A stretch of DNA of 64,000 nt from Pseudomonadota bacterium (lineage in GTDB: Bacteria > Pseudomonadota > Alphaproteobacteria > Rhizobiales > Hyphomicrobiaceae). Numbering within the stretch: position 1 is the stretch's first letter; each line of letters starts with the position of its first letter. The stretch covers positions 25,249-89,248 of the forward strand of contig JAEZRM010000116.1 of assembly GCA_023412805.1 (NCBI GenBank), written 5' to 3'. Shown here piece by piece: positions 18,041 to 26,832 of the stretch. The notes beneath the pieces were generated by a model, which worked only from the letters and a program-made list of their open reading frames with translations, did no database searches and had not been told where the DNA came from. A program made the position numbers and the translations under genes.

Positions 18041-19477
18041 ATGGAGTTCGATCCCGTGATGCTGGCGCGCATCCAATTCGCGTTCACGATATCTTTTCAC
18101 ATCATTTTTCCAGCGTTTACCATTGGTCTGTCGGCATTCATCACCGTGCTGCTGCTTCTGTGGCTGCGCTCGGGCGAGGAGAAATTCCATCGTCTCGCGC
18201 GGTTCTGGACAAAGATCTTCGCCGTATCTTTTGCTATGGGCGTCGTTTCGGGCATCGTGCTCAGCTATCAGTTCGGCACGAACTGGAGCCGCTTCTCGGA
18301 GTTCAGCGGGAACGTCATCGGGCCGCTGATCGGCTACGAGGTGCTGACCGCCTTCTATCTCGAGGCGACCTTCCTCGGTATTCTGCTGTTTGGCTGGAAC
18401 CGCTTTCCGCACTGGCTCGTCACACTCGCGGCGGGCCTAGTCGCGATCGGCACGGCAACCAGCGCTTTCTGGATTCTCGCGGCAAATAGCTGGATGCACA
18501 CGCCGACCGGTCATGAGATCCGTGACGGCATTGCCTTCCCCGTGAGCTGGTGGGAGATCATCTTCAATCCGAGCTTCCCTTATCGCCTCGCGCATATGCT
18601 CAATGCTGCATACCTGACGACGGCCGTGGTCGTGCTGGCGGTTGGAGCCCGTTACTTGCTCGCCGGTCGCCATCCGGAGGAAAGCCGAACCATGCTACGC
18701 ATGGCGGTCGGCATGATCGCCGTCACGGCGCCCCTGCAACTCTTCATCGGCGATATGCACGGCCTCAATACGCTCAAGCACCAGCCGGCGAAGGTCGCGG
18801 CGATGGAGGGACACTGGGATGGCTCGAAGCCCGGTTCATTGGTGCTGTTCGGTATTCCGGATGAGAAGGCACGGAAAAACCACTTCGAGATCGCGCTCCC
18901 CAATGTGGGTTCGCTCATTCTGACGCATAGCTGGGACGGCAAGTATCCGGGCCTCACGAGCTTTTCTGAAAGCGATTGGCCGCCGGTCGCCAATGTCTTC
19001 TGGGCCTTCCGCATCATGGTCGGCATCGGGATGCTGCTGATCGCCGTCGGCTTCTGGGGCATGTATCTGTGGTGGCGCGGGCGCTTGTTCGAAAGCTGGT
19101 TCTTCCTCAGATCCGTATCGCCCATGTGGTCACTCGGCTTCATCGCCATTCTCGCCGGATGGTTCGTGACCGAACAGGGCCGTCAGCCCTGGCTGGTGCA
19201 CGGTCTCATGCGCACGGCGGATGGCATATCGCCCGTGCCGGGTACGAGCGTTGCCGGCACGCTCGCGCTCTTCGTGGTGATCTACGGTGTCGTCTTCTCG
19301 ATGGGCGTCTACTACATCAACCGCCTCATTCACGCGGGGCCGAAGGGTGAAGCGACCGCCGCGCCCGAGGGACTGCCGAACCGGCCACTCTCGGCCGCCG
19401 AGGAGGCCGCACGCGAAGCCACCGGTCGGTCGCGGGGCGAAGGGCCTGGATTCTCGCTCGGCACATCGAAGGAGTGA
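18041..19477 (+). CDS. cydA: Cytochrome bd-type ubiquinol oxidase subunit I
   Basis: 478-residue membrane subunit that oxidises ubiquinol and reduces O2 to water without proton pumping. The haem-ligand region FAFTISFHIIFPAFTIGL is at the N-terminus, GDMHGLNTLKHQPAKVAAME carries the conserved quinol-site residues, and EQGRQPWLVHGLMRT is the GRQPW motif. The short quinol loop and total length match the CioA (cyanide-insensitive) subgroup better than E. coli CydA. GGAGG lies 6-7 nt before the ATG. cydB follows directly. The oxidase is probably used under low oxygen or when haem-copper oxidases are inhibited. Confidence 0.95.
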   Translation: MEFDPVMLARIQFAFTISFHIIFPAFTIGLSAFITVLLLLWLRSGEEKFHRLARFWTKIFAVSFAMGVVSGIVLSYQFGTNWSRFSEFSGNVIGPLIGYEVLTAFYLEATFLGILLFGWNRFPHWLVTLAAGLVAIGTATSAFWILAANSWMHTPTGHEIRDGIAFPVSWWEIIFNPSFPYRLAHMLNAAYLTTAVVVLAVGARYLLAGRHPEESRTMLRMAVGMIAVTAPLQLFIGDMHGLNTLKHQPAKVAAMEGHWDGSKPGSLVLFGIPDEKARKNHFEIALPNVGSLILTHSWDGKYPGLTSFSESDWPPVANVFWAFRIMVGIGMLLIAVGFWGMYLWWRGRLFESWFFLRSVSPMWSLGFIAILAGWFVTEQGRQPWLVHGLMRTADGISPVPGTSVAGTLALFVVIYGVVFSMGVYYINRLIHAGPKGEATAAPEGLPNRPLSAAEEAAREATGRSRGEGPGFSLGTSKE

Positions 19478-19482
19478 TGGCG

Positions 19483-20487
19483 ATGGAAGCTTATCTCCCG
19501 CTTATCTGGGCCGCGCTGATTGGCACCGCCGTCGCGATGTACGTCATTCTGGACGGCTTCGATCTCGGCATCGGCATTCTCTTTCCCTTCGTGCGCAAGG
19601 AGGAAGAGCGCGACGTGATGATGAACTCGGTCGCGCCCTTTTGGGATGGCAACGAGACGTGGCTCGTGCTCGGCGGAGGTGGCCTCTGGGTTGCCTTCCC
19701 GACGGCCTATGCCGTGATCATGCCGGCGTTCTACCTGCCGGTGATCGGGATGCTCTTGGCGCTCGTTCTGCGTGGCGTGTCCTTCGAGTTCCGCTGGGTC
19801 TCGAAGCCATCGCATCGCATATGGGATGTCGCCTTTGCCGGCGGTTCGATCGTCGCAGCGTTTCTGCAGGGCGTGATCCTTGGTGGACTTCTGCAGGGTG
19901 TCGAGGTCGTCGATCGCCAGTATGCCGGCGGTGCGTTCGACTGGGTGACGCCGTTCTCGATTTTCGTCGGCTTCGCGGTGGTTGCAGGCTACGCGCTGCT
20001 CGGCGCGACGTGGCTTGTCATGCGCACATACGGGTCGGCGCAGGAATTCGGCCGCCGTGTTGCGGCGCCGCTGCTCTTCGCAGTGCTCGGATCCATGGCG
20101 ATCGTGAGCTTGTGGACGCCTCTGAGCATCGACCGTATTGCCGAGCGCTGGTTCAGCCTGCCCAATCTCTTCTATCTCTGGCCGATCCCGCTCGTCACGG
20201 CACTGGTCGGCTATCTCGTGTTCGTCTGGCTCAATCGCGGCGATGAAGTGAAGCCGTTTGTCGGCAGCGTCGTGCTCTTCCTGCTAGGCTATGCCGGGCT
20301 CGTCATCTCGACATATCCCTATCTCGTGCCGCCGCATCTGACGTTCTGGGACACGGCTGCTGCACCGGCCTCGCAGATGTTCCTTCTGGTCGGGACAGTG
20401 TTCCTGCTGCCGCTCGTGCTCGCATACACGGCTTTCGTGTACTGGATGTTCCGCGGCAAGATCGGTCCAGGCGAGGGCTATCATTAG
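19483..20487 (+). CDS. cydB: Cytochrome bd-type ubiquinol oxidase subunit II
   Basis: About 334 residues with multiple membrane helices. The N-terminus LPLIWAALIGTAVAMYVILD, followed by GFDLGIGILFPFV, and the MMNSVAPFWDGNETWLVLGG motif are diagnostic of CydB. Several starts overlap the cydA stop. ATG 19483 is preferred because AAGGAG ends 8 nt upstream; ATG 19477 would be only 2 nt from it. No CydX-like small gene is visible downstream. Confidence 0.94.
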   Translation: MEAYLPLIWAALIGTAVAMYVILDGFDLGIGILFPFVRKEEERDVMMNSVAPFWDGNETWLVLGGGGLWVAFPTAYAVIMPAFYLPVIGMLLALVLRGVSFEFRWVSKPSHRIWDVAFAGGSIVAAFLQGVILGGLLQGVEVVDRQYAGGAFDWVTPFSIFVGFAVVAGYALLGATWLVMRTYGSAQEFGRRVAAPLLFAVLGSMAIVSLWTPLSIDRIAERWFSLPNLFYLWPIPLVTALVGYLVFVWLNRGDEVKPFVGSVVLFLLGYAGLVISTYPYLVPPHLTFWDTAAAPASQMFLLVGTVFLLPLVLAYTAFVYWMFRGKIGPGEGYH

Positions 20488-20496
20488 GCGGATAGT

Positions 20497-20521
20497 GGAA
20501 CGCCCCTCGATTTCTGACGTT
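20497..20521 (+). promoter_or_regulatory. EcfG-type promoter match (GGAAC-N16-CGTT)
   Basis: GGAAC at 20497-20501 and CGTT at 20518-20521 with a 16-nt spacer match the consensus of the alphaproteobacterial general stress sigma factor EcfG/RpoE2. It lies about 33 nt before the acetyl-CoA hydrolase-family start, in a 67-nt gap, so a short leader would result. This is a sequence match only; two further matches in the window strengthen it. Confidence 0.7.
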
Positions 20522-20554
20522 CAGTTGGAGTGAGCAGACCGGGAAGCCCATTCA

Positions 20555-22417
20555 TTGACGCAAACGTATGACGACCCCACGCGCTGCGCCGAGGCGATCA
20601 TCGATCAGGTGGGGCGCGATCTGGTGCTGGCTATTCCGGTCGGCATCGGCAAGCCGAACCTTCTGGTGAACGCGCTCTATGCGCTGGCTGAGGCCGATCG
20701 CAGGCTGAGCCTGCGCATTCTCACCGGCCTGACGCTGGTACGGCCGAAGTACAAGAGCGATCTCGAGCGCCGCTTTGCCGAACCGTTCGTCGAACGGCTG
20801 TTCGGAACCTGGCCTGGTCTCGCCTATGCCGAGGCCATGCGCCGGGGAAATCTCGCACCAAATGTGACCGTGCACGAGTTCTTCCTGCAGGCGGGCCAAT
20901 GGCTTTCCAATCCGACCATGCAGAAGAACTATGCGAGCTTGAACTACAGCCATGTGCACACGCACGTCCAGCGCGAGGGCGTAAACGTCATTGCCCAACT
21001 CGTCGCGCCGCCGCGCGATGGCGCATCGTACTACAGCCTGTCGTCGAATACGGATGTCTCGCTTGATCTCAAGGACTACATCGAGGCGCGGCGAAAGAGT
21101 GGCGCGCCGATTGCAGTCGTCGGTGAGGTCAATGCCAATCTGCCCTTCATGGGCGGTGCGGCAGCCGTCGCGCGCGACAGCTTCGACCACATTCACGAGC
21201 CGCCCGCGCCGCATTTCGATCTCTTCGCGCCGCCGAAGGAGCCGGTATCGACCACAGACTACGCCATGGCCCTGCACGCGGCGACGCTGATCAGGGATGG
21301 CGGCACGCTGCAGATCGGCATTGGTTCATTCGCGGACGCACTGACGCACGCGCTCATCCTACGGCATACGCAAAATGCTCGCTTTCGTGATCTCGTGGGC
21401 CGCCTCGGTGAGCCGCCGGCTGCAGGGGCCGAGTATGAGCCGTTTCAGCAAGGACTTTATGGATGCAGCGAGATGCTCGTCGATGGCTTTCTCGCGCTAA
21501 GACGCGCGGGGATACTCAAGAGACGCGTCGACGATGCCGGGCGCAGTGTGCTCGTGCACGCGGGCTTCTTTCTCGGCAGCAGCGCCTTCTATGACGAGCT
21601 TCGATCCCTTCCGGACGACGCGCGCGACGAGATCGCCATGACGTCGATTTCGTTCACCAACACACTCGCGGGTGATGCTGCTGCGAAGATCGCGCAGCGC
21701 CGCGAGGCACGCTTCGTCAACACGGCGCTGGCCGCGACGTTACTCGGTGCTGTGTCATCCGATCAGACCGAGGATGGCCGTGTCATCAGCGGCATCGGAG
21801 GCCAGGGTGATTTTGTTGCCATGGCGCATGACATTCCCGATGCGCGCTCGATCATCGCGGTGCGCAGCACGCGCTCACAGGGGAGCAGGGCGACCTCCAA
21901 TATCCATTGGCGTCACGGCAATACGAGTATTCCGCGCCAGCTCCGAGATATCATTGTTACCGAGTACGGCATCGCCGATATTCGCGGCCGAACGGATAAG
22001 GAAGTCGTCTCGGCGATGCTGGCGGTCACCGATGCGCGCTTTCAGCCGCAGTTGCGGCAGTCTGCCGTGGCTGCCGGAAAGCTCCCTGCGGATTTCAAGC
22101 TCTCATCCAATGCGACGGATAACACACCCTCACGCATCGAGGGGGCACTGTCGTCGGCGCGACGTGACGGCTTGCTGCCGTCCTTCCCGCTGGGTACGGA
22201 GATGACGGAGATCGAGCAGGCACTGCTTCCTGCTCTCGGTAAGCTGCGTCGCGCGTCGATGGCGCGCTTGCTCGGGTATCTGCTTCAAGGCGCCGCGCCT
22301 GGCGAATTGCCGCCCGGCGCCCACGAAAAACTCGAACGACTCGATCTCGCGGACGTATCGAGCATGAAGGATAAAGCGATGCGCGCACTGGTGATCGGTG
22401 CGTTGCGTGCCGGCTAG
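20555..22417 (+). CDS. Acetyl-CoA hydrolase/transferase-family protein
   Basis: 620 residues, longer than the ~430 of typical acetyl-CoA hydrolases and 4-hydroxybutyrate CoA-transferases. Family features include DGGTLQIGIGSFADALTHAL, the GLYGCSEMLVDGFLAL motif with the probable active-site glutamate, and the C-terminal GIGGQGDFVAMAHDIP and YGIADIRGRTDKEV segments. It would transfer or hydrolyse acyl-CoA in the cytoplasm; the substrate is unknown. The start is TTG (20555), as no in-frame ATG is nearby. It is monocistronic behind an EcfG-type promoter match, suggesting stress or stationary-phase use. Its end overlaps the convergent cobA remnant by 4 nt. Confidence 0.86.
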   Translation: MTQTYDDPTRCAEAIIDQVGRDLVLAIPVGIGKPNLLVNALYALAEADRRLSLRILTGLTLVRPKYKSDLERRFAEPFVERLFGTWPGLAYAEAMRRGNLAPNVTVHEFFLQAGQWLSNPTMQKNYASLNYSHVHTHVQREGVNVIAQLVAPPRDGASYYSLSSNTDVSLDLKDYIEARRKSGAPIAVVGEVNANLPFMGGAAAVARDSFDHIHEPPAPHFDLFAPPKEPVSTTDYAMALHAATLIRDGGTLQIGIGSFADALTHALILRHTQNARFRDLVGRLGEPPAAGAEYEPFQQGLYGCSEMLVDGFLALRRAGILKRRVDDAGRSVLVHAGFFLGSSAFYDELRSLPDDARDEIAMTSISFTNTLAGDAAAKIAQRREARFVNTALAATLLGAVSSDQTEDGRVISGIGGQGDFVAMAHDIPDARSIIAVRSTRSQGSRATSNIHWRHGNTSIPRQLRDIIVTEYGIADIRGRTDKEVVSAMLAVTDARFQPQLRQSAVAAGKLPADFKLSSNATDNTPSRIEGALSSARRDGLLPSFPLGTEMTEIEQALLPALGKLRRASMARLLGYLLQGAAPGELPPGAHEKLERLDLADVSSMKDKAMRALVIGALRAG

Positions 22418-22635
22418 CGGCTCGCGATCTGCGGATGCGTCATGTCCTGAGCTGTGGCCCGACGCGCAAACACTGCACCTATGCTGATGAGTATCGGGCC
22501 TGCCTCGGTGCGCAGCAGCTCCGGCTCCGCCCGCGTGCCGAGCGTCCCGTTCCAGCGGGCCTCGCTCGCGCGCGATAAATTCGCGACGGCGATCACAGGC
22601 GTTTCTGGAAAAAGGCCCTGTTCGATGAGGCGCAT
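22414..22635 (-). pseudogene. cobA: Remnant of uroporphyrinogen-III C-methyltransferase (C-terminal end)
   Basis: A 73-codon frame whose translation matches only the last part of SUMT/CobA-type enzymes: RLIEQGLFPETPVIAVANLS, then a WNGTLG segment and GPILISIGAVFARR. The whole catalytic N-terminal domain is absent. The frame begins inside the nasT remnant, where GAGGAGGA happens to precede an ATG. The intact enzyme makes precorrin-2 for sirohaem or B12. A 3' fragment fused directly to nasT debris points to a deletion through a nitrate-assimilation cluster, where these genes are often neighbours. Confidence 0.65.
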
Positions 22636-22820
22636 TCCTCCTCGCCGAGCAGGATCTCGGCAATCTCGGCGATACGCTTGTTCTTCGCGCGGAAGCGGCG
22701 GATAGCCGTGCCGAGGATCGGCTTGATGCGCTCCTTCTTGAGGCCATCGACGACGTAGGCCGAGACGCCGGCGTCGATGGCCGCCTCGATGGAGGCATCA
22801 TCCGTGCGGTCGACGAACAT
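22593..22820 (-). pseudogene. nasT: Internally deleted nasT-like ANTAR response regulator remnant
   Basis: 75 codons. Residues 1-44 (MFVDRTDDASIEAAIDAGVS, then AYVVDGLKKERIKPILGTAI) match the second half of the receiver domain of NasT-type nitrate regulators. The next stretch (KNKRIAEIAEILL) resembles the far end of the ANTAR RNA-binding domain. The start of the receiver and the core of ANTAR are therefore missing, leaving two ends joined. The frame then runs out of phase into the cobA remnant. It begins 16 nt after the stop of the PfkB kinase gene. It is unlikely to encode a working antiterminator. Confidence 0.65.
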
Positions 22821-22836
22821 GGCAATCGGACGGTGC

Positions 22837-23931
22837 TCAGATCCGCCAATGGCTCACGCCGAGCGCCTCGCCGCTGCTGGCCAGCGTCGCGTCGAGCGCG
22901 GCTCGGCTGAGGAGGCCACTCTGCGTGTCGACATAGGCAACCACCGCGGCGGAGTTCAGTGCCGCCGCGCGCATCGCGACCTCGGGCGGGCGACCTTCCG
23001 CGAGGAACGTTGCGAGCGTGGCCGCATAGGCGTCGCCGGCTCCGGCAGTGCCGGCGACCGTCGTCGGTGCCGCAGGGCAGAAGCGGATGACCTCACGATC
23101 CGCGAGATAGGCGCCGGCCGATCCGTCCGTAACGAGGACATAGCGCGCGCCGGCATCACGCAGCGCCGTGAAGAACGAGCGCAGGCCAAGATGATAGCCG
23201 CCACCCGAAAGGCCCTGGCGCGCGAGTGTGCCCGGCGGCTCCTCGCTGTCGGGGCCGAGCGGCGGGCCGCCTTCGCCGATTTTGCCTGCGATCATCGGGA
23301 CAAGTGCGGAAGCCTCGATCTTGTTGACGACGAGGAGATCGATGCTTCCGAGCGCGTCCTGCAGCGCCACACCTCGGCTCGAAAGTTGACGAATACCGGG
23401 ATTTGTCGAGAGGAAGGCGCCGGTTCGCTTGGTCTCGGCCAGAATACGCGGCAGGCGATCGGCCGAGCGGTTCGATAGCGAAGAGACGTGCACGAGATCG
23501 ACCTCGAAGGCATCGGACTTGAGGTCGCTGTCTTCGAGCAGTGTGTTGGCGCCGCGGAACGTGAAGATCGCGGCATTGCGTTCGTGTGAGGAGACCATGA
23601 CGGCGGCGCCTGTCGCGGCGCGCTCGTCGCGGCCGATCCAGCGCGTCGAGACGCCGGCCTGCATGAGGCTCGCGAGAACCGTTTCGGCGCGCTGATCGCG
23701 GCCGAGCTTGGCGAGCGTCGCGACGTCGAGGCCGAGCCGCGCCATGGCAACCGCGGCGTTGACGGCGCCGCCACCGGTGTGGGTCGAGATTTCGAGTGCT
23801 TCGGTTTTGTGGCCTTCCGCGAGCAGCAGAAAGGACGTCTCCGCATTGAGCATTGTCATGCGCTCGATGCGGCTCGACTCGATGATCGCGATCGTGTCGA
23901 TCATCGCGCTTCCGATGGTAAGAGCCTTCAT
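22837..23931 (-). CDS. PfkB-family carbohydrate/nucleoside kinase
   Basis: About 364 residues from MKALTIGSAMIDTIAIIESS; the ATG at 23931 has a GGAAAGCGAG-like site upstream, and an earlier in-frame ATG (23976) gives an atypical N-terminus. PfkB signatures are the substrate-side THTGGGAVNAAVAMARLGL near residue 50 and the anion-hole and catalytic-base motif VAGTAGAGDAYAATLATFLA near residue 305. It phosphorylates a sugar or nucleoside using ATP; the substrate is not determinable. The stop abuts the nasT remnant. Confidence 0.88.
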   Translation of the reverse strand: MKALTIGSAMIDTIAIIESSRIERMTMLNAETSFLLLAEGHKTEALEISTHTGGGAVNAAVAMARLGLDVATLAKLGRDQRAETVLASLMQAGVSTRWIGRDERAATGAAVMVSSHERNAAIFTFRGANTLLEDSDLKSDAFEVDLVHVSSLSNRSADRLPRILAETKRTGAFLSTNPGIRQLSSRGVALQDALGSIDLLVVNKIEASALVPMIAGKIGEGGPPLGPDSEEPPGTLARQGLSGGGYHLGLRSFFTALRDAGARYVLVTDGSAGAYLADREVIRFCPAAPTTVAGTAGAGDAYAATLATFLAEGRPPEVAMRAAALNSAAVVAYVDTQSGLLSRAALDATLASSGEALGVSHWRI

Positions 23932-23968
23932 TTCTCGCTTTCCGGCAACCTTTTCGTGTCGCGTGCTT

Positions 23969-23994
23969 GGAACCATTTCCGGCTCGCGAGCGTT
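23969..23994 (+). promoter_or_regulatory. EcfG-type promoter match (GGAAC-N17-CGTT) upstream of otsB
   Basis: GGAAC at 23969-23973 and CGTT at 23991-23994, spacer 17 nt, in the gap between divergent pfkB and otsB. It points toward the trehalose operon but would leave a leader of about 275 nt. Trehalose genes are known EcfG/RpoE2 targets in several rhizobia, which supports the assignment; the long leader weakens it. Confidence 0.55.
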
Positions 23995-24275
23995 GCATCA
24001 TTTGGCGCGCCGGCCGACCCATGGATGGCGGTCGGGTGCGCCGGGGATGCTTGCTTGCCCTTCCAATGCGGTTCAAACTAACATGCTCAGAGCGACCGCA
24101 ATGCGGTGCAACTACATCATGTCCATTCTCTCGCAGGAGGAGCAGCGCTTCGAGGCGCGGATCGTTCCTTTCGGCGTAAGCCCACAGCCGTAGTGCCATC
24201 CGTTCGGATGCTGCCAAACGTCACGCCATCTATCAAGAAGCGGGCCAATCGAAGGAGAGCGTCGTTTCCATTCCC
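23995..24275 (+). other. Long leader region before otsB
   Basis: About 280 nt between the EcfG-type promoter match and the otsB start. Short frames cross it but none has a supported start. AAGGAGAG lies near 24254, too far from the otsB start at 24276 to be ideal. No known riboswitch was recognised. Confidence 0.4.
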
Positions 24276-25031
24276 ATGTCCTTACCCATATTGAAAGTGC
24301 CGGACGAAATCGCCTTCTTTCTCGACTTCGACGGTACGCTTGTCGAGCTTGCCGATCGCCCGGATGCGGTACGATTGAACGAGCGGACACGCGATGCGCT
24401 GAGCCGGCTCACAGACGCGACCGGAGGCGCCGTTGCCGTGATCACGGGGCGCGATATTGCAGATCTCGACAGCATGCTGGCGCCTCTGCGATTGCCTGCG
24501 GCGGGTGTCCATGGTCTCACGCGGCGCACGCTCTCGGGCGAAAATCATGCCGCACCCGTGGACGAGGAATTTCTGCGCCATGCGGAACTGCTACTCGCGC
24601 CGCTTGTGCTCAGCGAGCCGGGTTTGCTGCTCGAGCGCAAATCCAATGCCGTCGCGCTCCATTATCGCACGCGTCCCGATCTCGAAGCTGCGTGCGGCAA
24701 GGCCATGGACGAGCTCGCCGCGATCACCCGCGGCATTCAGATCAAGCGCGGTAAGATGGTGTTCGAGGCCAAACCTGCTCTCGCCGACAAGGGAACGGCT
24801 ATTCTCGATTTTCTCAAGGAGACACCATTCTCCGGGCGACGTCCGTTCTTCGCCGGCGATGACGTCACCGATGAGGACGCTTTTGCCGCCGTGAACAAAC
24901 TCGAGGGCATTACCGTGAAGATCGGTCCCGGTGCGACGATCGCACAGTATCGTGCAGACGGGACGGCTCTATTCCTCGATTGGCTGCACGCGACCTCGCT
25001 GAACTTCATGAGCGAGGTGTCCAATGACTGA
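24276..25031 (+). CDS. otsB: Trehalose-6-phosphate phosphatase
   Basis: 251 residues of the HAD superfamily. Motif I FFLDFDGTLVEL carries the nucleophile aspartate (about residue 17), VITGRDIADLD is motif II, and FFAGDDVTDEDAFAAVN near residue 190 is motif IV. It removes phosphate from trehalose-6-phosphate, the last step of trehalose synthesis, in the cytoplasm. It is the first gene of an operon with GH15, otsA and glk; its end overlaps the next start by 8 nt. Confidence 0.95.
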   Translation: MSLPILKVPDEIAFFLDFDGTLVELADRPDAVRLNERTRDALSRLTDATGGAVAVITGRDIADLDSMLAPLRLPAAGVHGLTRRTLSGENHAAPVDEEFLRHAELLLAPLVLSEPGLLLERKSNAVALHYRTRPDLEAACGKAMDELAAITRGIQIKRGKMVFEAKPALADKGTAILDFLKETPFSGRRPFFAGDDVTDEDAFAAVNKLEGITVKIGPGATIAQYRADGTALFLDWLHATSLNFMSEVSND

Positions 25032-26832
25032 TGCCACTGCTGCGCAGAAGACCTCGCTTGAACTTGCCCTCGTCGGCAACTGCTGCATCAGCGCGCTCAT
25101 CGACCGGCGCGGACGCATCGTGTGGAGCTGCTTTCCGCGCTTCGATGGAGATCCGGTCTTTCACGCGCTTCTCGGCGGGCGCACGCAGGATCCGAGCGAC
25201 GGCAGTTTCGAGATCGAGCTCCTGGATGCGACGTCGTTCAGCCAGAGCTATATCGTCAACACCGCGCTCGTGCGCACGGTGATCGAAGGGCCATCCGGCG
25301 CCATCGAGATCATTGATTTCGCTCCTCGCTTCATCTGGATGGGGCGGCGTTTCCGCCCGCAGACGCTCGTCCGGCGCGTCAAACCGCTGCGAGGGAGCCC
25401 GCGTATCAGAATCAAAGTCAAGCCGCGTTACGAGTATGGCCGTGCAGCGCCACTTGCCGCGTACGGCTCGAACCACATTCGCTACATCAGTTCAGGTGTA
25501 TCGCTGCGTCTCACGACGGATGCGCCGATCGACTACATCGTTGCCGAGACCGCCTTCAATCTGGACGACCAGATCAATCTGATCTTCGGCCCCGACGAAA
25601 CGCTGACGACGGGCGTCGCCGAGACGGCGCGCGACTTCGAGGAGCGCACGACGCAATACTGGCGCGAGTGGGCGCATCGTCTCGCCCTGCCGCTCGAATG
25701 GCAGGATGCAGTGATCCGTGCCGCGATCACGCTCAAGCTATGCAGCTACGAGCCGACCGGCGCCATCGTTGCCGCGATGACGACGAGCATTCCTGAAGCT
25801 GCAGGCTCGGCGCGCAACTGGGACTATCGCTTCTGCTGGGTGCGCGATGCCTTCTTCGTCGTGCGCGCACTCAATTCGCTCGCCGCCGTGCGCACCATGG
25901 AGCACTACTTCCGCTGGATGATGAACATCGTCGCGGATGCGCGCGAGGGGCACATCCAGCCGGTATACGGCATCGGGCTCGAGAAGGAGCTTACCGAGAA
26001 GGAGATCGCGGCACTTCCCGGTTATCGCGGCATGGGGCCTGTGCGCGCCGGCAATCTCGCCTATCGCCAGTTCCAGCACGACACGTACGGCAACATGATT
26101 CTCGGCGCGGCGCAGGCGTTCGTCGACCGGCGTCTCTTCATGCAAGCCGGCGCCGTCGAGTACGCCCGCCTCGAGACCGTCGGTGAGCAGGCTTTCCTTC
26201 TGCACGACAAGCCGGATGCCGGCATGTGGGAGCTCAGGACGCGCGAACGCCCGCACACGTCGTCCGCGATCATGTGCTGGGCCGGCTGCGATCGCCTCGC
26301 GAAAATCGGCCATCATCTCGGTTTTGCCGATCGCGCGTCGATGTGGCGCCAGCGCGCCGATCAGATCAGGGCGACGGTTCTGGAACGCTCGTGGTCGGAC
26401 AAGCGCAAGGCTTTCGTCGAGAGCTTCGGCGGTCAGTATCTCGATGCGAGCGTGCTGCTCATGGCCGAAGTCGATATGATCGATCCGAAGGATCCGCGCT
26501 TCGTCTCAACAGTCGATCAGCTCGAGAAGACCCTGGCGCGCGGCCCTTTCATGATGCGCTACGAGGAGCCCGATGATTTCGGCGCACCCGAGACGGCCTT
26601 CAATGTCTGTGCCTTCTGGCGTCTCGATGCGCTGTCGCGTATTGGCCGGCGTGAGCAGGCGCGCGAGATCTTCGAGGGCCTGCTCGCAGCGCGAAATTCG
26701 TTGGGTCTCATGTCCGAGGATACGGACGCGACGACGGGCGAAGCGTGGGGGAATTTTCCGCAGACGTATTCCATGGTGGGCATAATCAACGGGGCCGTGA
26801 GGCTCTCCAGACATTGGGAGTCGACCGTATGA
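25024..26832 (+). CDS. Glycoside hydrolase family 15 protein
   Basis: 602 residues with an N-terminal beta-sandwich domain followed by the (alpha/alpha)6 barrel. GH15 motifs include GSARNWDYRFCWVRDAFFVV near residue 260 and the C-terminal TTGEAWGNFPQTYSMVGIIN. Family members hydrolyse alpha-glucosides (glucoamylase, glucodextranase), and some bacterial ones are trehalases. There is no signal peptide, so it is cytoplasmic. Its place between otsB and otsA, with overlaps on both sides, suggests a role in trehalose or glucan turnover. Glucose released would feed the glucokinase encoded at the operon's end. Confidence 0.92.
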   Translation: MTDATAAQKTSLELALVGNCCISALIDRRGRIVWSCFPRFDGDPVFHALLGGRTQDPSDGSFEIELLDATSFSQSYIVNTALVRTVIEGPSGAIEIIDFAPRFIWMGRRFRPQTLVRRVKPLRGSPRIRIKVKPRYEYGRAAPLAAYGSNHIRYISSGVSLRLTTDAPIDYIVAETAFNLDDQINLIFGPDETLTTGVAETARDFEERTTQYWREWAHRLALPLEWQDAVIRAAITLKLCSYEPTGAIVAAMTTSIPEAAGSARNWDYRFCWVRDAFFVVRALNSLAAVRTMEHYFRWMMNIVADAREGHIQPVYGIGLEKELTEKEIAALPGYRGMGPVRAGNLAYRQFQHDTYGNMILGAAQAFVDRRLFMQAGAVEYARLETVGEQAFLLHDKPDAGMWELRTRERPHTSSAIMCWAGCDRLAKIGHHLGFADRASMWRQRADQIRATVLERSWSDKRKAFVESFGGQYLDASVLLMAEVDMIDPKDPRFVSTVDQLEKTLARGPFMMRYEEPDDFGAPETAFNVCAFWRLDALSRIGRREQAREIFEGLLAARNSLGLMSEDTDATTGEAWGNFPQTYSMVGIINGAVRLSRHWESTV

